The translations under genes and the position numbers were made by a program. DNA of 64,000 nucleotides from Magnolia sinica. Taxonomy: Eukaryota; Streptophyta; Magnoliopsida; Magnoliales; Magnoliaceae. The notes under the pieces are model-generated. The model was not told the DNA's origin, ran no database searches, and worked only from the letters and a program-made list of their open reading frames with translations. Of this stretch, positions 43,880 to 58,400 are shown piece by piece. The stretch is from the NCBI RefSeq assembly GCF_029962835.1, contig NC_080578.1, positions 103,891,759-103,955,758 on the forward strand. Reading direction: 5' to 3'. Each line of letters begins with the position of its first letter. Position 1 is the first letter of the stretch.

Positions 43880-46800
43880 ATGGCATCAGAAGGAGAATCT
43901 GCGGCATCTCTGAAAGATGAGGGCAACGAGCTTTTCAAGGCCGGAAACTACCTGAAAGCCGCTGCTCTCTACACCCAGGCTATCAAGAAAGATCCTTCAA
44001 ATCCCACCCTTTACAGGTACTTCTTTCATTCCCTTCTCATTTCCAGAACTACTTCTTTCTTCATATGGATTTTTCTTTTTCCGTGTTGCTGAAGAAAGTT
44101 ACGTGGACTTCCTCTTTTCTTTGATTTCATTGTCTTTCTGAATTTATTTATTTTTGATTGAGGTGGGTGGAAAATACTTTCCAAGACATGGTATTTTTCC
44201 CTCAATGGGACTTCACTCTTTGGTGGAAAGCATTTTCTGTTACATCTGCCTTTTCTTCTTCGACCAATTTTTCGGAAGATCAAAGAAGGCATTGGGGTTG
44301 ATCCGCTTCGAGGGGGATCATGCCTCCTAAATCTCAAAAGAGAATTGTTTTGGGAAGAAAACTGTCTACTTTCATTAACAATGTTTATTTAAGTACGAAT
44401 TCGTAGCTCATAGGCCACATCGCGATAACTACCTATAAGGGCCATTCTCCCCACTAAGTACTCCACTTCCCACTAGTAGATAACTAACCCTACTATCCAT
44501 TACTAGATAACTAACCCACAACCCATGACCAATCCACAATTACATGGGACGAATCACTCATCCCCCCTTACACTCACCTTGTACTCAAGCTGAAGGTCTG
44601 GAAACGATTAATGATGGATTGGTACTTCTCCCACGTTGTATCTTCCATGTTTGCACCCTGCCATTGAATTAGGACATCAGTAATAGCATGGTTCCCACGC
44701 TTTACCATCCCACGATTAAGGATTGCTTGCGGTAGGGGTTGTAGGATGCTTCTTTAGTAAGGGGCGGCAACACATCAAACAGTTGAATATGCTCCCCTAC
44801 CTTTTTCTTAAGGCACGAGGCGTGGAACATGGGATGGATCTTGGAGCCAAGGGGAAGGTCGAGTTTGTACGCGACCATCTTACTGCTAAGGAAGTTTGAT
44901 GAAAAGGCTGTAATCTGAGGTAGACCCAATATCCAACTGAGAATTTTTGCTTTGCCCGGTGGCCATTGGCGCACTTCTTCATCCGTTCTTGTGCTAATTC
45001 CAAATGCTCCTGAGTAATTTTAAAACTCAATCCCTCTACAGTTTGTACCTTTGTGGTTCGGTGAATGTATGTGGCCAAGCTTGGTGGGGGTACACCATAC
45101 ACCGCTTCATAAGGAGTCATCCATGTCGCTGAATGATAGGTGGTGTTGTACCACCATTCGGCTAAAGGAAGCCACCTGATCCACTCCTTGGGTCTTGTGC
45201 TTTTGAAGCAGTGGAGGTAGTTCTCAAGACATCGGTTTAGGACTTCTGTTTGGCCATTGGATTGGGGATGATAGGATGAACCCATTTGAAGTCGGGTTCT
45301 CTGTAAGAGAAACAATTCTTTCCAGAAGTGACTAGTGAATGCCGGATCCCGATCACTGATAAGGGAGATCAGCATTCCATGGAGCTTAAATATGTTTTCA
45401 ACGAAGACTCTTGCTACGGTAAGTGCTGTGTATTGGTGAGCCAAAGTGGCAAAGTGCACATACTTAGATAATTGGTCTACAATTATAAAGATGATAGTCT
45501 CGCCATGGGATGGAGGCAACCATCAATGAAGTCCATGGCGATTTCAGTCCATACTCGCTCTAGGACCAGTAACGGTTGGAGAAGACCAGGTGGAGCCACA
45601 TTTTTAGCCTCGCGCTTTTGACAAGTGTCGCATTCTTTTACGAACCTTCTCATGACACACGTCCTTGTGCATCCCTGGCTAATAGAACATATCCATGATC
45701 CTTTTAAGGGTTTTGTGGTAACCTGAGTGACCTGAGGAGGGGGTTTCATGCATCTCTATGAGAATAAGATTCCTTAGTGGCAAGGTGGGCCTTACTACCA
45801 CTCTCCCTTTTCTAAAGAGGAGTTCCTTGAACACATACCTTTGTTGATTAAGATTTCTACCTTCTAACTCCTTGATTCCTCATCTAGCAACTTAGACACC
45901 AACATAGAGATAGCCAGGATCTCAGCTTCCTCATCACGTCGGGATAAGGCATCAACGGCTTGATTTTCCTGCCCCTTGTTGAATTCAATTATGAAATCAT
46001 AACCCAACATTTTAAACAACCACTTATGTTGTGCTGGGATAGTGATTCATTGTTCCAACAAGAACTTAAGATTGTTTTGATTAGTCCATACTATGAATCT
46101 CCGAGTCTCTGGCCCAAGAGATACGGCCTCCATTTCTGAATGGCGGTGATAAGTTCTCCATTTCATACATTGATAGAGCTAGGTTCCGTCCATGTAATGC
46201 TTGACTTAGAAATACTATTGGATGTTCCTCTTACATCAATACACCACCTATCCCTGTTCTTGATGCATCACACTCAACAGTAAATGGTTAGAGAAGTCAG
46301 GGAGTGCAAGCATGGGAGCTTTTGTCATAGCTTGCTTAAGTATGCTGCTCAATCAGGCTCATCGGACCACCCCCAAGTTTTTTTTTTTTTTTTTTTTTTT
46401 AACAATGTGGATAAAGGGGATGCGATTTTGCCATGGTCCTTGATGAATTTACCATAATATGCCATTAGGCTTAGAAACCCATGCAAAGCCTTTTGGGTTC
46501 ATGGTCATGGCCATTACAATATGCTCGTATTTTTGTGGGGTCCACTGAAACCCCTATGGCCAAAATTATATGACTTAGATAATTTACCTCTTGATAGCCA
46601 AACTTACATTTTGCCTCCTTAGCATAGAGTTGGTGTTGCCTTAAAACCTCTAATGTCGAAAGAAAATGGTGGAGAAGCTCTTCCCAAGTCTGACTATATA
46701 CCAAAATGTTGTTGAAAAGGACTAAAACAAAGCATCGAAGATATGGCTTGAACACCTCATTCATTAGACTTTGGATAGTTGATGGGGCATTGATGAGCCC

Positions 46801-47304
46801 AAACAACATCACCAAGAATTCATAATGGCCCTCATGAGTGTGGAATGTTGTTTCGAGGATATTTTCTTCGTGGACTTGGATATGGTGGTAGAGGATTGCA
46901 AGTATAGCTTTGAGTAAAACATGGAGCTGTGCTACTCATCTATAATTGGAATTGGAAATTTATCCTTAATCATGACTTGGTTAAGAGAACGATAGTCAAC
47001 GCAAAAGCACCAATTTCTGTCCCGTTTACAAACCAAGAGCACGAGTGACAAGTACGGACTCGTGCTTGGCCTTATAATGACATCATGTCTTTTAGGGCCT
47101 GTTTGGATACGACCAAATAAGTTTCTTTTTCTACTTACAACAGTAGATGAGTAACTTATTTGAGATAAGTTTGGTTTAAGATCAATTATAATTTTTTACT
47201 TAAAGTTACCTAATCACTTCAGCTTAACAAGTAGAAAACAACATAAGCTACTTGAGGCATAAGTAGCATATCTTAAGTAACTTATGATCCAAATGCCCTC
47301 TTAC

Positions 47305-47354
<50 letters not shown>

Positions 47355-50300
47355 TTGTTGTTGTTGTTGTTGATAAAATGGGTTCCTCTATGGGTGGACT
47401 CTCATGGGCTTGTTTCCTTAAATGAGGGGTATGCAATGATCATGAGATCGCGGTTGGGGCAAGTCAGATGGTTCACGAAATACATTCTTGAATTCGGCAA
47501 GTAAATTTTGCAGTGCTTCATCTTCGATTATGGTTGATGGGGATGGTGTGATGCTATATAGCTATAGCTCCATAGCCCTTCCCCCTTTATAAACATCCTT
47601 CTCGAACGTCCCTTGATCGATTGCTTCCATGTGTGGGGGTTGCAATCCCTTAAGCTCACGTGGTTGACTGCCATCCGAGCAAGTCATGTTAAGTTGAGAA
47701 AAATCCCAAACGACTAGTCCAAGAGTCCGTAACCATAGAGCCCCCAAAACTGCATCGTAGCCACCCAGGTTGAGCAAGAAGATATTTGTTGTGATCATAG
47801 CATCTTGAACTTAGATGGTTAGACCGGCACACCTCCCCATGTTGGCGAGGCGATCTCTGCTTACTACCATTACCTCAAATGGAGTGCCACTTTGAATGGG
47901 TACTCGAGCCTTTGGAACGGCCCTGGGATTAATGAAATTGTGCTTGTGCATGCTTCCGTTGTTGATTAACATCGTAATTGGTTGCTGTCATAGAAGTCCT
48001 CCAACCTGCATTGTTCGCGGAACAATCAAACCAACGATGGTGTGAAGTGATATCTCTGGTGAGGCCTCCTTTGACTCGGTTGGATCATCTTTGATCGCTT
48101 CAGTAGCCTCCATTGATTCCCCCCCTTCTTGCCATGCCTCTTCTATATATAAAAAAAAAAACTTTTGATTTTTGCACTTGTGGCTGGGGTGGAACCTTTT
48201 GTCACAGTTGTAGCAGAGTCCCTTCTCTCTACTTTGTCCTTTCCTTTGCTTCAGAGGGTGACAACCGCTTGATGGGAGGCAATAAAGGTTTGGAAGCGCA
48301 AGCTTGATTAGTTGGGCTAGACTTACTTGCTTTGAATTGGGTTTGCTTGTGTCACGTCGCCAACTTCTCCTCCTGGAGTTGAGCCAATCCTATGGCAGCA
48401 GAAAATGACTTAGGATGGGACATCTAAATGTCTAGGCGTATCTCGTCCTTTAATCCACAGACGAAACAACTCACTAGAAATGCTTCATTGAGCCCATCTG
48501 TAAGGTTAGCAAGCCTTTCAAATTGATTTTGATAATCTCAGACTGTGGTTGTTTGATGTAACTTGGCTAGGGATCCACATAATCGTTGTACTCTGTATGT
48601 CCAAACCTTGTGTTAAGCATTGTGACAAACTCCGTCCACACCAAATGAGGCTGGAACTTCTCATACCAGCGGAATCATTGCAGAGCCTCCCCCTCCATGT
48701 GGAAGGAGGCGACGGCAAGTCTTTGTTCCATAGCGATGTTATGGTAAGCAAAGAATTGTTCTACACGATATACCCCAACTGGATTGGTTGGTTTCGTTGA
48801 AACAGTGGAAATCAAGATGTACAACTCGTGTCTGTATAGCCCTACCTTCACCAGTGATGACCCCAACTTCACTCTGAGGGTGGCGATTAATTGATCGTCC
48901 ACTTGATGCCTCTACCTGATCTTGCATCGGGTTTTGGAATATTTGGTTGTATTTGAGATCGATTGCTGTGAGCAATTGAAGGATCTCCCCAAGCCAATGC
49001 CCAAGCTGCTCGGTGTTATCTTGAAGCTGCTTCACCGCTTCCTCCTTTTTTGCTGCTCTCATACCATCAGCCATTTCCCGGGTTGACAGCTTTGATATCA
49101 GCATGTTACGTCTACCTTTTCTTCTTCGACTAATTTTTCAGAAGATTAAAGAAGATGTTTGGGGTTGATCCGCTTTGAGGGGAATCTTGCCTCCTAAATC
49201 TCAAAGAGAATTGTTTTGGAAAGAAAACTTTGTCTACTTCCATTAACAATGTTTATTCAAGTACAAATTTGTAGCACAAGTGTTGAATTGAGTTATTGGA
49301 AACTGTTGTATACGTTGAAGCATTAAACTTTTTATCTTGTTTTCTTGTATTCTGATGTGAAGATTAACCAATTAATATTTCTTGTAATTGTATATTAAAA
49401 AAGTGCATTTGCTTCCCATTGCATTCAGTCTCATTGTTTTTCTTTTAAATATCTTCTCTTAATATTTCTTCTCCTATCCATTTTGACATCATTGAACAGC
49501 AACCGGTCTGCAGCTTTTCTGCATTTGGTCAAACTCAATAAAGCACTTGTTGATGCTGAGACAACGATTACATTGAACCCACAGTGGGAAAAGGTATTTC
49601 ACCCGTCCATCATGCTCTTTCTTCCACAGGATACTGATAAATGGAAAACTATGTAAATTGGATCCGACTTTCAATATGGTGGCTAAAAATGACGGCTGGC
49701 TGATTGGATGCATTTCTAGGGCTATTTCAGGAAAGGATGCGTGTTGGAGGCAATGGAGCGATATGATGATGTAGGACCAAATAAGTTGTTATTCATTATT
49801 TAGCAGTAGTCTTGACACTGTTGCTTCTTTGTTTCTAATCGTTGAAATCATTAAATTGTAGGCTGTGGCTGCTTTCCAATCAGCTTTGCAGCATAATCCA
49901 CAGAGTTCAGAGGTGTCTAAAAAAATAAAGAGGCTCACACAATTAGCAAGAGATAGAAAGCGTGCTCAAGAAGTGGAGACTATTCGGTCCAACGTGGACA
50001 TGGGAAAGTATTTGGATCCACTGAAATTGGAACTAGTGAGTGTAGTACATGGTACTTTATCTGATACACAGCACCCAAATTATATTTCTTTTCTTTTACA
50101 TTTTCAAGCATTGGTTTGCTCCAAATTCATGGAAAATGAGAGTACATTCTTATTTCCATGATGGCGTTAACTTCTTATCGAACATTTTCTGTACATATTA
50201 TTAGGTAGGGGACTTAATTTTTGTACTGATGATTGGGGCATTTAGTAGAATTTTAATATGAATGGTCGACACTAGTTCTTCTTTAAAAGGCAGACTTGTG

Positions 50301-50580
50301 CTTCAATTTGGATTGTTGTAGGAATCATTCCAGCTCCTTTTCTTCTTTCCTTTTTGCTTTACTGGATGGGTATATTGCTATTTATCTCCTACATCAAGTG
50401 GGGTCACTGTAATTACTATAAAAAAGATAGTCATTCATGTAACCTTTACTTTAGGAATCTCAAAGTCAATTCATACAGTCACAAACATTGTTAGATAACT
50501 AACGTTCCACAAATGTAGATTTAGTTAACTGATACAATCTATTCATTTTACATTATATATTTTTCATAATATAAGTTAAT

Positions 50581-50624
<44 letters not shown>

Positions 50625-52397
50625 TCACTCACACCCATCCATCCACTCACATGCATGCACCATCCACACACGCATGGAACGCAATAGTGGCAAGCAAATT
50701 TGGCCCTGCTGTGATGTGTGCCAAACATCCACTACGAACCTCATGTGGGCCACAATAGAGGGAGCATTGTAAATTCATGCCTAAAACCTTTAAATCACAT
50801 GGTGTGGCCCACTGAGTCTTAGAATGCACTGATTTTTGCTGTCTCTTCATCTTGATGGGGCGCGTCCGATGAGTGGATCGGATGGCATATGCACATCATG
50901 GTAGGCCCCACAATCAATATGGAGGGTTTTATTGGTTGGGTGTCCCCTCCTAGCTGTCACCTTTGGTCTGGCCCACTTGAGTTTCCGTGCAGCCCGTTTT
51001 TTGGGCTCCACAGAGAGTCAATGGATGGAGTGGGCCTCAGAAATACATCACGGTGGGTCCCACTTTGCTTAACACTATGGCTATAAGATTCTCTCCCTCT
51101 CTCTACAGACACAAACACAAACACATACATAACGTAGAGAAATTATCATATCTTGTGGTAGGGTTGACCAGTGTGGTGCTGATTGTAATGCCACACCTAG
51201 GGAAACAATTGGGTAGGGGTTGCCTACCCTTGATTGCACTGGGGCCCACCTGAGTTGTGAAATGGCCTAACTTCCAGCATGTCCACTCATCCAGGCCAAA
51301 TTTGGGTAATGAATGGATTTGATTTCATACACACAACGTGGTGGGGCTCATACACAACCAACAGTGGGCATCCCCCTCCCAACTGTTTCTTGTTGGTGTG
51401 GCCCACCAGAGTCATGAATCGGCCTGATTTTTTTAGTCTTGGTAAAATAACTAGGTGTCCATGATGGATGACCTGGATTTGACATGCACATCATGGTAGG
51501 CCCACACGGCTCTATCTACAAGCTGTGGTAAGGTTGGAACTTATGATGCTCTACGTACTTCATTCTGTTTACCTCTTCTCATTAGAACTGACGACTCGGA
51601 CAACTGTTCCTATTGCTGGCTTTTTCCCCCGGAGGATTAAGCAGTAGATAATACCCAACCATGGGAACTCGACTAGATCATCCATGATAAGTCTCTCATC
51701 CTGACAAACTCATTGGCAGATTCAGGTCCTTTATACATATATGAATGTATGAATGCGCGCGCGCACACACACACACACACAGCCTCATTAGAACTGATGA
51801 CCGAGACAATTGATGACTGAGGCAACTATTCCTATTGTTTGCTTTTTTCTCCTGGAAGATTAAGCAGTAGATAATATCCAACCACAGGAACTCGACTGGA
51901 TCATCCACAATAAGCTATCGTCCCTGACAAACTCATCAACAGATTCAGCTCCCTTACCTATCTGTATATAGGAACATATATGTATGTATGTGCACGTGCT
52001 CGTGCGTGCGCTTGTGTGTGCGTGTGTGGGTGCATGCATGCGTGTGTGTGTCTGTCGATCATGGTGTCCCAAAACGGTTACGTATCGGCCGTAACGGCAG
52101 ATACGTAATGGTAACGGTGGTACCCGTTATGCGTTTCGGGGTCGTATCAGCCGAGTCCATATTCCGTACACGTAACGGCCGTTATGAGCCCGTTATGAGT
52201 GGAACGGTCGTTACTAACCCGTAACGGCTGTTACGGGCCTGTTAAAAAAAAAAAAAAAACATACCTCTTTTCCTTTATTTTTTTTTCTTCTTCCTCTTCC
52301 TCTTCTTCTTCTTCTTCTTCTGCGGTTGCAGCTGCAGCCCCGGCTCCGACTGAGGCTGCGGCCTTCTTCCTCCTCTTCTTCTTCTTCTTCTTCTTCT

Positions 52398-52438
<41 letters not shown>

Positions 52439-55400
52439 CCCTCTTTCCCTTTTTTTTCTTCTCTCTTCTTTCCCTCTTTTCTTTTCGGTTTCCCTCTCTG
52501 TTTTTTTTTTTTCCAGGCGTACCGCGCACCAGCTAGGGGTATGTGTCACGCTAAGACGAGCGCTGGCACTCCTTGAGCTCCGAGTTGTACGAATGGTTCA
52601 AAGGAGATCAAAGTTATATGGGCTCCACAGTGATGTATTTATTACATCTACACCGTTCATCTATTTTCAGAGATCATTTTAGAGCACTACCCAAAAAATG
52701 AATTATATCCAAAGATCATCTGGACCGCACCAAAAATAGCAGCGGAGATAATTTTTTCACCGTTAAACAATTCGTAGGGCCCACGGTAACGTTTATTTTC
52801 CATCCAATCTGATTTGATCAGACCCGAGTGGGCCCCACCATGATGTATATATTTTATCCATGTCGTCCATCCATTTTGCCATGTCATTTTATGTTTGGAT
52901 CTAAAAAATTAATAATATCCAAATCTCATGTGGACCACACCATAGGAAATAGTGGTTATAGAATGCTCACCATTAAAAATATCTTAAGGTCCATTGTAAT
53001 GTTTATTTTCAATCTAACCTATTAATTGGGTCACACTGACATGGATGAAGAGAAACCATACATGTCAGCTTGATCTAAAACTTTTGTAGCCCCCAATAAA
53101 TTTTTAATGGTGAACGTTTAATTAGTGTTGTTTCTTATGGTGCAGTCCACCTGAGCTTTGGATGTGCCTCGTTTTTGGGCTCATGCCCTAAAATTATTTG
53201 GCAAAATGGATGGACGGTGTGGATATAACACATTCATCATGGGTGGGGCCCAAAAAACTTTGACATGTGTGCTACACTTCACAATCCGAGTCTCGCCTAA
53301 TTCGAGCCTTAAAAAATTGTACACGAGACATATATTAACTTAAAATTTAGCAATTAAATTATGAACTGCAATTGCTAACTCACAATGCCAAAATCAAATT
53401 GTTTGAATAGTTTTAATTGTTAATTTGTGGACTTTTATTTTTTAAAATAGGGTCTTTTGATTTTTTTCATGATTCACTATCCAATAAATGTCCACCAATT
53501 CATAAGTGGGATAATGACAATAAATTGCATGAATTTGAGGCTGATTTGGTGCATAGATTGGTCCTCCAAGTCAGCCCCAAATTGGCAACGCTATCTACCT
53601 GAATTTAATTTCATTTTTTTAAAGAACTATTGGGAGAAATGATATCAAGTTGTTAAGTATATAAATTAGATATTTAGAAAATTAAATATATAAATTTTAT
53701 AGTCAAATTCAGGTTATTTGGTTCATAAATTCATTAGACAGTCCGATACAACTTCTCACCAAAGAGTGGACCGTTACACCACCATAAACATGTTCCAATT
53801 TATAAATGAATGCATATTTGGAATGCTTAGAATATTCCGGATTTAATCCATATTTTTTCATATTTTTTTGGCAAAAAAAAAAATAAAAATTGCGCCGTTA
53901 CGGGCCATTACGCCCCCGTATCGCCGTTATGCCCCCGTATCCGTATTGGTTTCGGAGGGCACCGTTACGCCAACCGATATTGATACGGGACATCTTGCTA
54001 TCGATTGGACAGTTGTGCCGTGAGCTCGCAGTAGCCTTAGTGTGAACCAGATCGTAGGGGAAATTTCTCTCTTTTCAAATGACATTCTATCCGCCACTTA
54101 TCATCATCTATACCTTGCCCCAATTAACTGGGGTTGGCCATTCTATCCACCACTGATTCTCATACTCATTAAGCTTTTGTTTCCTAACCATGTTTTTGTG
54201 TTAGGCTGCTGGTATAGTTCTCTGTTGAAGTTTTCTATATATATATATATATATATGATTTGTGGAGAATGATTCAGTTATCAGGATTCACTCGGTATGT
54301 AGTGAAAAGAAACTTTTGTTGATTTGTTGAGGAAATTAACTTGATACTTGTGCTTGTAGTCTGAGAAATTTGGAACTGAAGAATGCTGGCCGGATATCTT
54401 CTCTTTTGTCGTTGAGACCATGGAGGCAGCTATAAAAGTATGGCATGAAACTTCAAAAGTGGATGCGAGGGTGAATTTCCTCCTCGATAAACAGAAGACA
54501 CAGACTGATAAGTATGCTCCCATTGTTAATATTGATAAGGTATTAAACGTCCTCTCCGTATTTGCTTCATCTGTTTCATATCTGATTCATTGTTGAACCT
54601 TGGTTTGTGATGTATCCAAGCCTTCCATCCCACGTGTAGAATCGGAGGTCCAAACTAGGTCCCATGTGACACATGTGATCATGTTACCAATGCATATGGG
54701 AATCCCATGCATAAAAAAGTTTGCTGCATGGTGTAGTTGGGTTTCTAGTTGGGGTCTTATGGCTGTTTTTTTCTAATCCTATGTCTCTAGAAGATGGGTG
54801 TTGTCTCTAAGCTTTGTATATTATCAAGAGTCCAGAGATAAACGTTATCTCTAAAACATATAGGGGCAGTTTGGATACACCAATAACCACTTTTAAGTTT
54901 TTAAAAATAACCAGTTAACTCTTTTTTAGCGATGTTTGCTTAAGCAATGAAAAGTGGAAAAAAGGTTTTGCCCCTGGTTAATGTTTTAACTGAAAAACCC
55001 TAAAAAATTTGTTATTTTTTAATCTCCTAATAGTAATTTTTCCTTTTAACCACTTTCACATCTCTCTCCCCCCTATGTCTCTAGAAGATGGGTGTTGCCT
55101 CTAAGCTTTGTATATTATCAAGAGTCCAGAGATAAATGTTATCTCTAAAACATATAGGGGCAGTTTGGATACACCAATAACCGCTTTAAGTTAAAAAAAA
55201 ATAACCAGTTAACTCTTTTTTAGCCATGTTTGTTTAAGCAATGAAAAGTGGAAAAAAGGTTTTGCCCCTGATTAATGTTTTAACCGAAAAACCCTAAAAA
55301 ACTTGTTATTTTTTAATCTCCTAATAGTAATTTTTCATTTTAACCTCCTCTTTTTTTTTTTTTTTGCACACACCCTCACACCCACACACACCACATGGGT

Positions 55401-58400
55401 ACTCGAACCCATGACCTCGGTGTTGAAACCCATAGGGTCTACCACTGAGTCATGAGTAACTATCCTCTCTCTCTCTCTCTCTCTCCTAAATACATTACTA
55501 GGGGTGGAATGGATTGGGTTTGGGCTGGACGCAGCCTGTCTCGACATGTAAGCCCCTATGCTCCAGCTCAGCTCATGCCTGGCATGGACCTAGCACAACA
55601 GGGCTGATCCTGAGGCCATGAAAAAAGTTGTTGGATGTAGGCTCAACCAAGCTTGACTCGAATATTGATAAAATATCTATTTCTCACTTGAATGTTCCTA
55701 ATCTATCCATTGATCGAGTGGGCTACACATGTTCAAAAGAAAATAGTTAACAAAATTAATTGTCTACATTCAAGATGCATGGGGTGGTTAATTCAGAATT
55801 AGAATGACGTTTGTATGATATAAGACATGCTTTTGAAGTCAGGTTAGTCGGGGCAGGGTTGGGCTAGGTCAGGTTGGGATAAAATGACTTGAGCCCAAGC
55901 CTAGCTCGAAAAATTGATCAGGCCATGCATGTCAGGCCCAAGCTAGGCAAGCAGGCCAAGCTAATAGGTGCAAGCCTAGTCCAAAGTTGAGTTGGGTTTG
56001 TCAAGCAGCCCATCCCATTGCCACTCTTACCCACAATCACACATGAGAAATATGTAAATTAAAAATTAAACTGTCCACATGGGTGACTCTACTTTAGATG
56101 GATAATAAATCAAACATATGGGAAATATGTAACTCAATTTAAACCGTCCAAATAGTGGGCCCCACTTTGGATGGATCATAAACCAACATAAAATAGCAAA
56201 ATCATATTTTAGTTGTTATATTCGTGGGTGCTTGATGGATGATACTTTGTATATTTAATTTCAATTCTAGAAGAGTACATAAAGCGGGTTCATAAATACT
56301 AGTTTTGACTAGTAGGTCGCTGGGAAGCTTCCTCACAACCCTTTATCTACTTTCTCTTCTTCATGGGGTTCTTTTGTTGAAGCTATTTGGTAAGCTTTCT
56401 GCTATAAATACAGACGCATCAATCATAAGAAATCATCTCAGAATCAAACTTCTCCAAAAATACAATTGTCTAAAGATGGTACTTCATAAAGGAAATAAAA
56501 TACCACTTATTTCAAGAATTTTACTACCAAACTACCAAAAAAGAATTTGCATCTGAGTTAACTGCATCTGGGGGGGTTTTTTTTTTTTGGGTATACACTG
56601 GTGCATTTTTTGATGTCTTTTCTGCATGTTCACACACGAGTGGACTGGGGGCTTGATTGCATCAGCCATTAGTGATTCAAACCTAAACTCCAGCAATTTT
56701 CTTATCTTATGCTTTGTTTTGAACATAACTAATTTCTGTAATCTGTTTATTTATTTATTTATTTTTTGCACTGGGCCTCAGGATTATTTGGTGAATGATT
56801 CAATGTAGAAAGGGTGACATGAATAACTTAGTAGTATTTCTTTTTGGAGGGGCGTGACAAACTTTTAATCCGTTGAGATTTTATCCCACTATAGCCAGAC
56901 CTCATTGTTCTACTTTCAGCCATAACGATAGAAGTCAGAGAGCTGTTCTGCTACTGCTGACAATCGTCTCTTATCTTGTTCCAGGCATTTGAATCACCCC
57001 ACACACACAGCAACTGTTTCTCATTTCTTAGGCAGTATGCTGAGGATTCTTTTTCCAGGGCTGCTTGCTTGGTGGCACCCAAGAGTATTATATCTTATCC
57101 ACAGGTATTCAATTTTCATTTTTTTTTTTTTCTAATCTTGGTCGCTAGTTGTGTTTGTGCATGCATGCATATGTTTCATATATTTTATTTGTTTCCCTAC
57201 TTGAAAAAGGCTTTTTTAAAGTCATTGATCCAAGTTTTGATATTCTAATTCTCGGGCCGAAGATTGTCTCAGCTTTTTGAGGAAACAAATTTCCAGAGGC
57301 AGACCAACATAAAGGATGGTGAGTCATTTGATAACCAAAAATGCTTGTCATCGTGCGACCCACCACAATGAGGGAGGGAACCTTTATCTGGAAACTTTAA
57401 TTTGTTCCTTCTTTGGAAGTGATCTCTCTTCCTTAGGGTAGAAATGGTGTTGATTCTTGGTCTGGCTGGGTATAACAAGAGGAAGAGTTAGTAGTTCATT
57501 GTTCCCAAGCGAAGCTGAAGATCCCCTACCTCTGGTTTCTCAAAGGCCAAGGGCCCGTTAGGATCCAACTTGAGCAAAATGGGGTTTCCGCGGAAGGGAT
57601 TTCAAGCCCGCTTTTTGGTCGATTGGTTTTCGTCGAGTCGGCATTGTAGCTAGCATCTATTTTGTCTAGTGGGATGGTGAAGCAGGGGTTTGCAAAGTGC
57701 ATCCAAATGCACATAAAAAAGGGGGGTTTATGCCACAGATGGCCCTTTGGCAGGTGCCTCCAAACAGGCCCTAAAGGTCTTGTCTCTTTATGACAGGATT
57801 TGGGATTGTCATATGAAGGAGAAACTCATTTCTAGGGAAGTTGTTTGACCACTAGGAAAGATCAGATGGGAGAAGAGATGTGGGGATCTCAAATCAACAC
57901 TTAAGGGAAATTCACAGTCTTTTTATCGTTGATTAATTATGATGAAGAAAGTAGGTGGTGGAAGAGGGTTAAAATCCATTAGGAAATGAAGATAAATTTT
58001 GAGAGCACGAGGGATCTCAATCCCCAGATTGAATGTTTGTGGTAAAAGGGTTGATCAACAAGAGGAAGGTCGATATTTTGATGATACAAAAGTCAAAGAT
58101 GCAAGGTGGACAATAAGATAGGGCAGGGAAGATGAGGCAAGGCGAAGGGAGGGGTTATTTGGGAAATGGAGATGCTTTCTGGAATATGAGGGTTCTAATC
58201 CCCAGATTGTAGTTTTTGGTAAAAGGGCTACTCAAGAAAAGGAAGGTGGATATCTGAGGATCCAATAATCAAAGCTTCAAATGTTGAAGATAAGATAGTC
58301 TCCCAGTTAGCTTAAACAAAATCATTGCCATTTCTTTTAGGTGTCATCATGTTCTTATGGACAAGGAAGTGATGAAGTAGAAGATGAAGCAACTAATGCA

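Larger units (their letters stand above)
44580..47830 (-). pseudogene. pol: Pol of the intronic chromovirus
   Basis: Minus-strand order: protease region 47830-47562 ([24 protein letters not shown]); RT with [15 protein letters not shown] near 47000 and 46815-46471 ([20 protein letters not shown]). Its catalytic box reads LFNNILVYS, so both aspartates are asparagine. A ruined RNase H follows, then integrase 45749-44797 with a degraded zinc finger, [19 protein letters not shown] and [13 protein letters not shown]. The tail at 44690-44580 reads [18 protein letters not shown], the core of a chromodomain, which targets integration to chromatin marks in active relatives. Confidence 0.88.
44238..49275 (-). 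mobile_element. Reverse chromovirus (Ty3) in intron 1 of the TPR gene
   Basis: An LTR at 44238-44560 (3' LTR of the reverse element) and a truncated LTR at 49104-49275 (5' LTR) share TGTTACRTCTRCCTTTTC and the following sequence. On the minus strand the order is LTR, primer site TGATATCAAAGC (two changes from the initiator-Met site), gag, protease, RT, RNase H, integrase, chromodomain-like tail, polypurine tract and LTR. It lies antisense to the host gene, inside a spliced intron. Many stops and a lost RT active site make it inactive. Confidence 0.9.
52060..53997. mobile_element. hAT-like non-autonomous element with 8-bp target duplication
   Basis: Ends CATGGTGTCCC and GGGACATCTTG are inverted repeats with two mismatches. 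The flanks CTGTCGAT (52052-52059) and CTATCGAT (53998-54005) form an 8-bp target duplication with one mismatch. Both ends carry clusters of CCGTAACGGCCGTTAC-type motifs (52070-52240 and 53892-53980), likely transposase-binding repeats. The interior has a TTC/CT tract, a MITE piece (52540-52690) and a foldback element. There is no transposase frame. Confidence 0.78.

Noticed and set aside
52199..52682. Frames rich in serine, leucine and arginine-glutamate up to 125 codons
   Set aside because: They read TTC and TC simple repeats inside the hAT-like element and have no domain.
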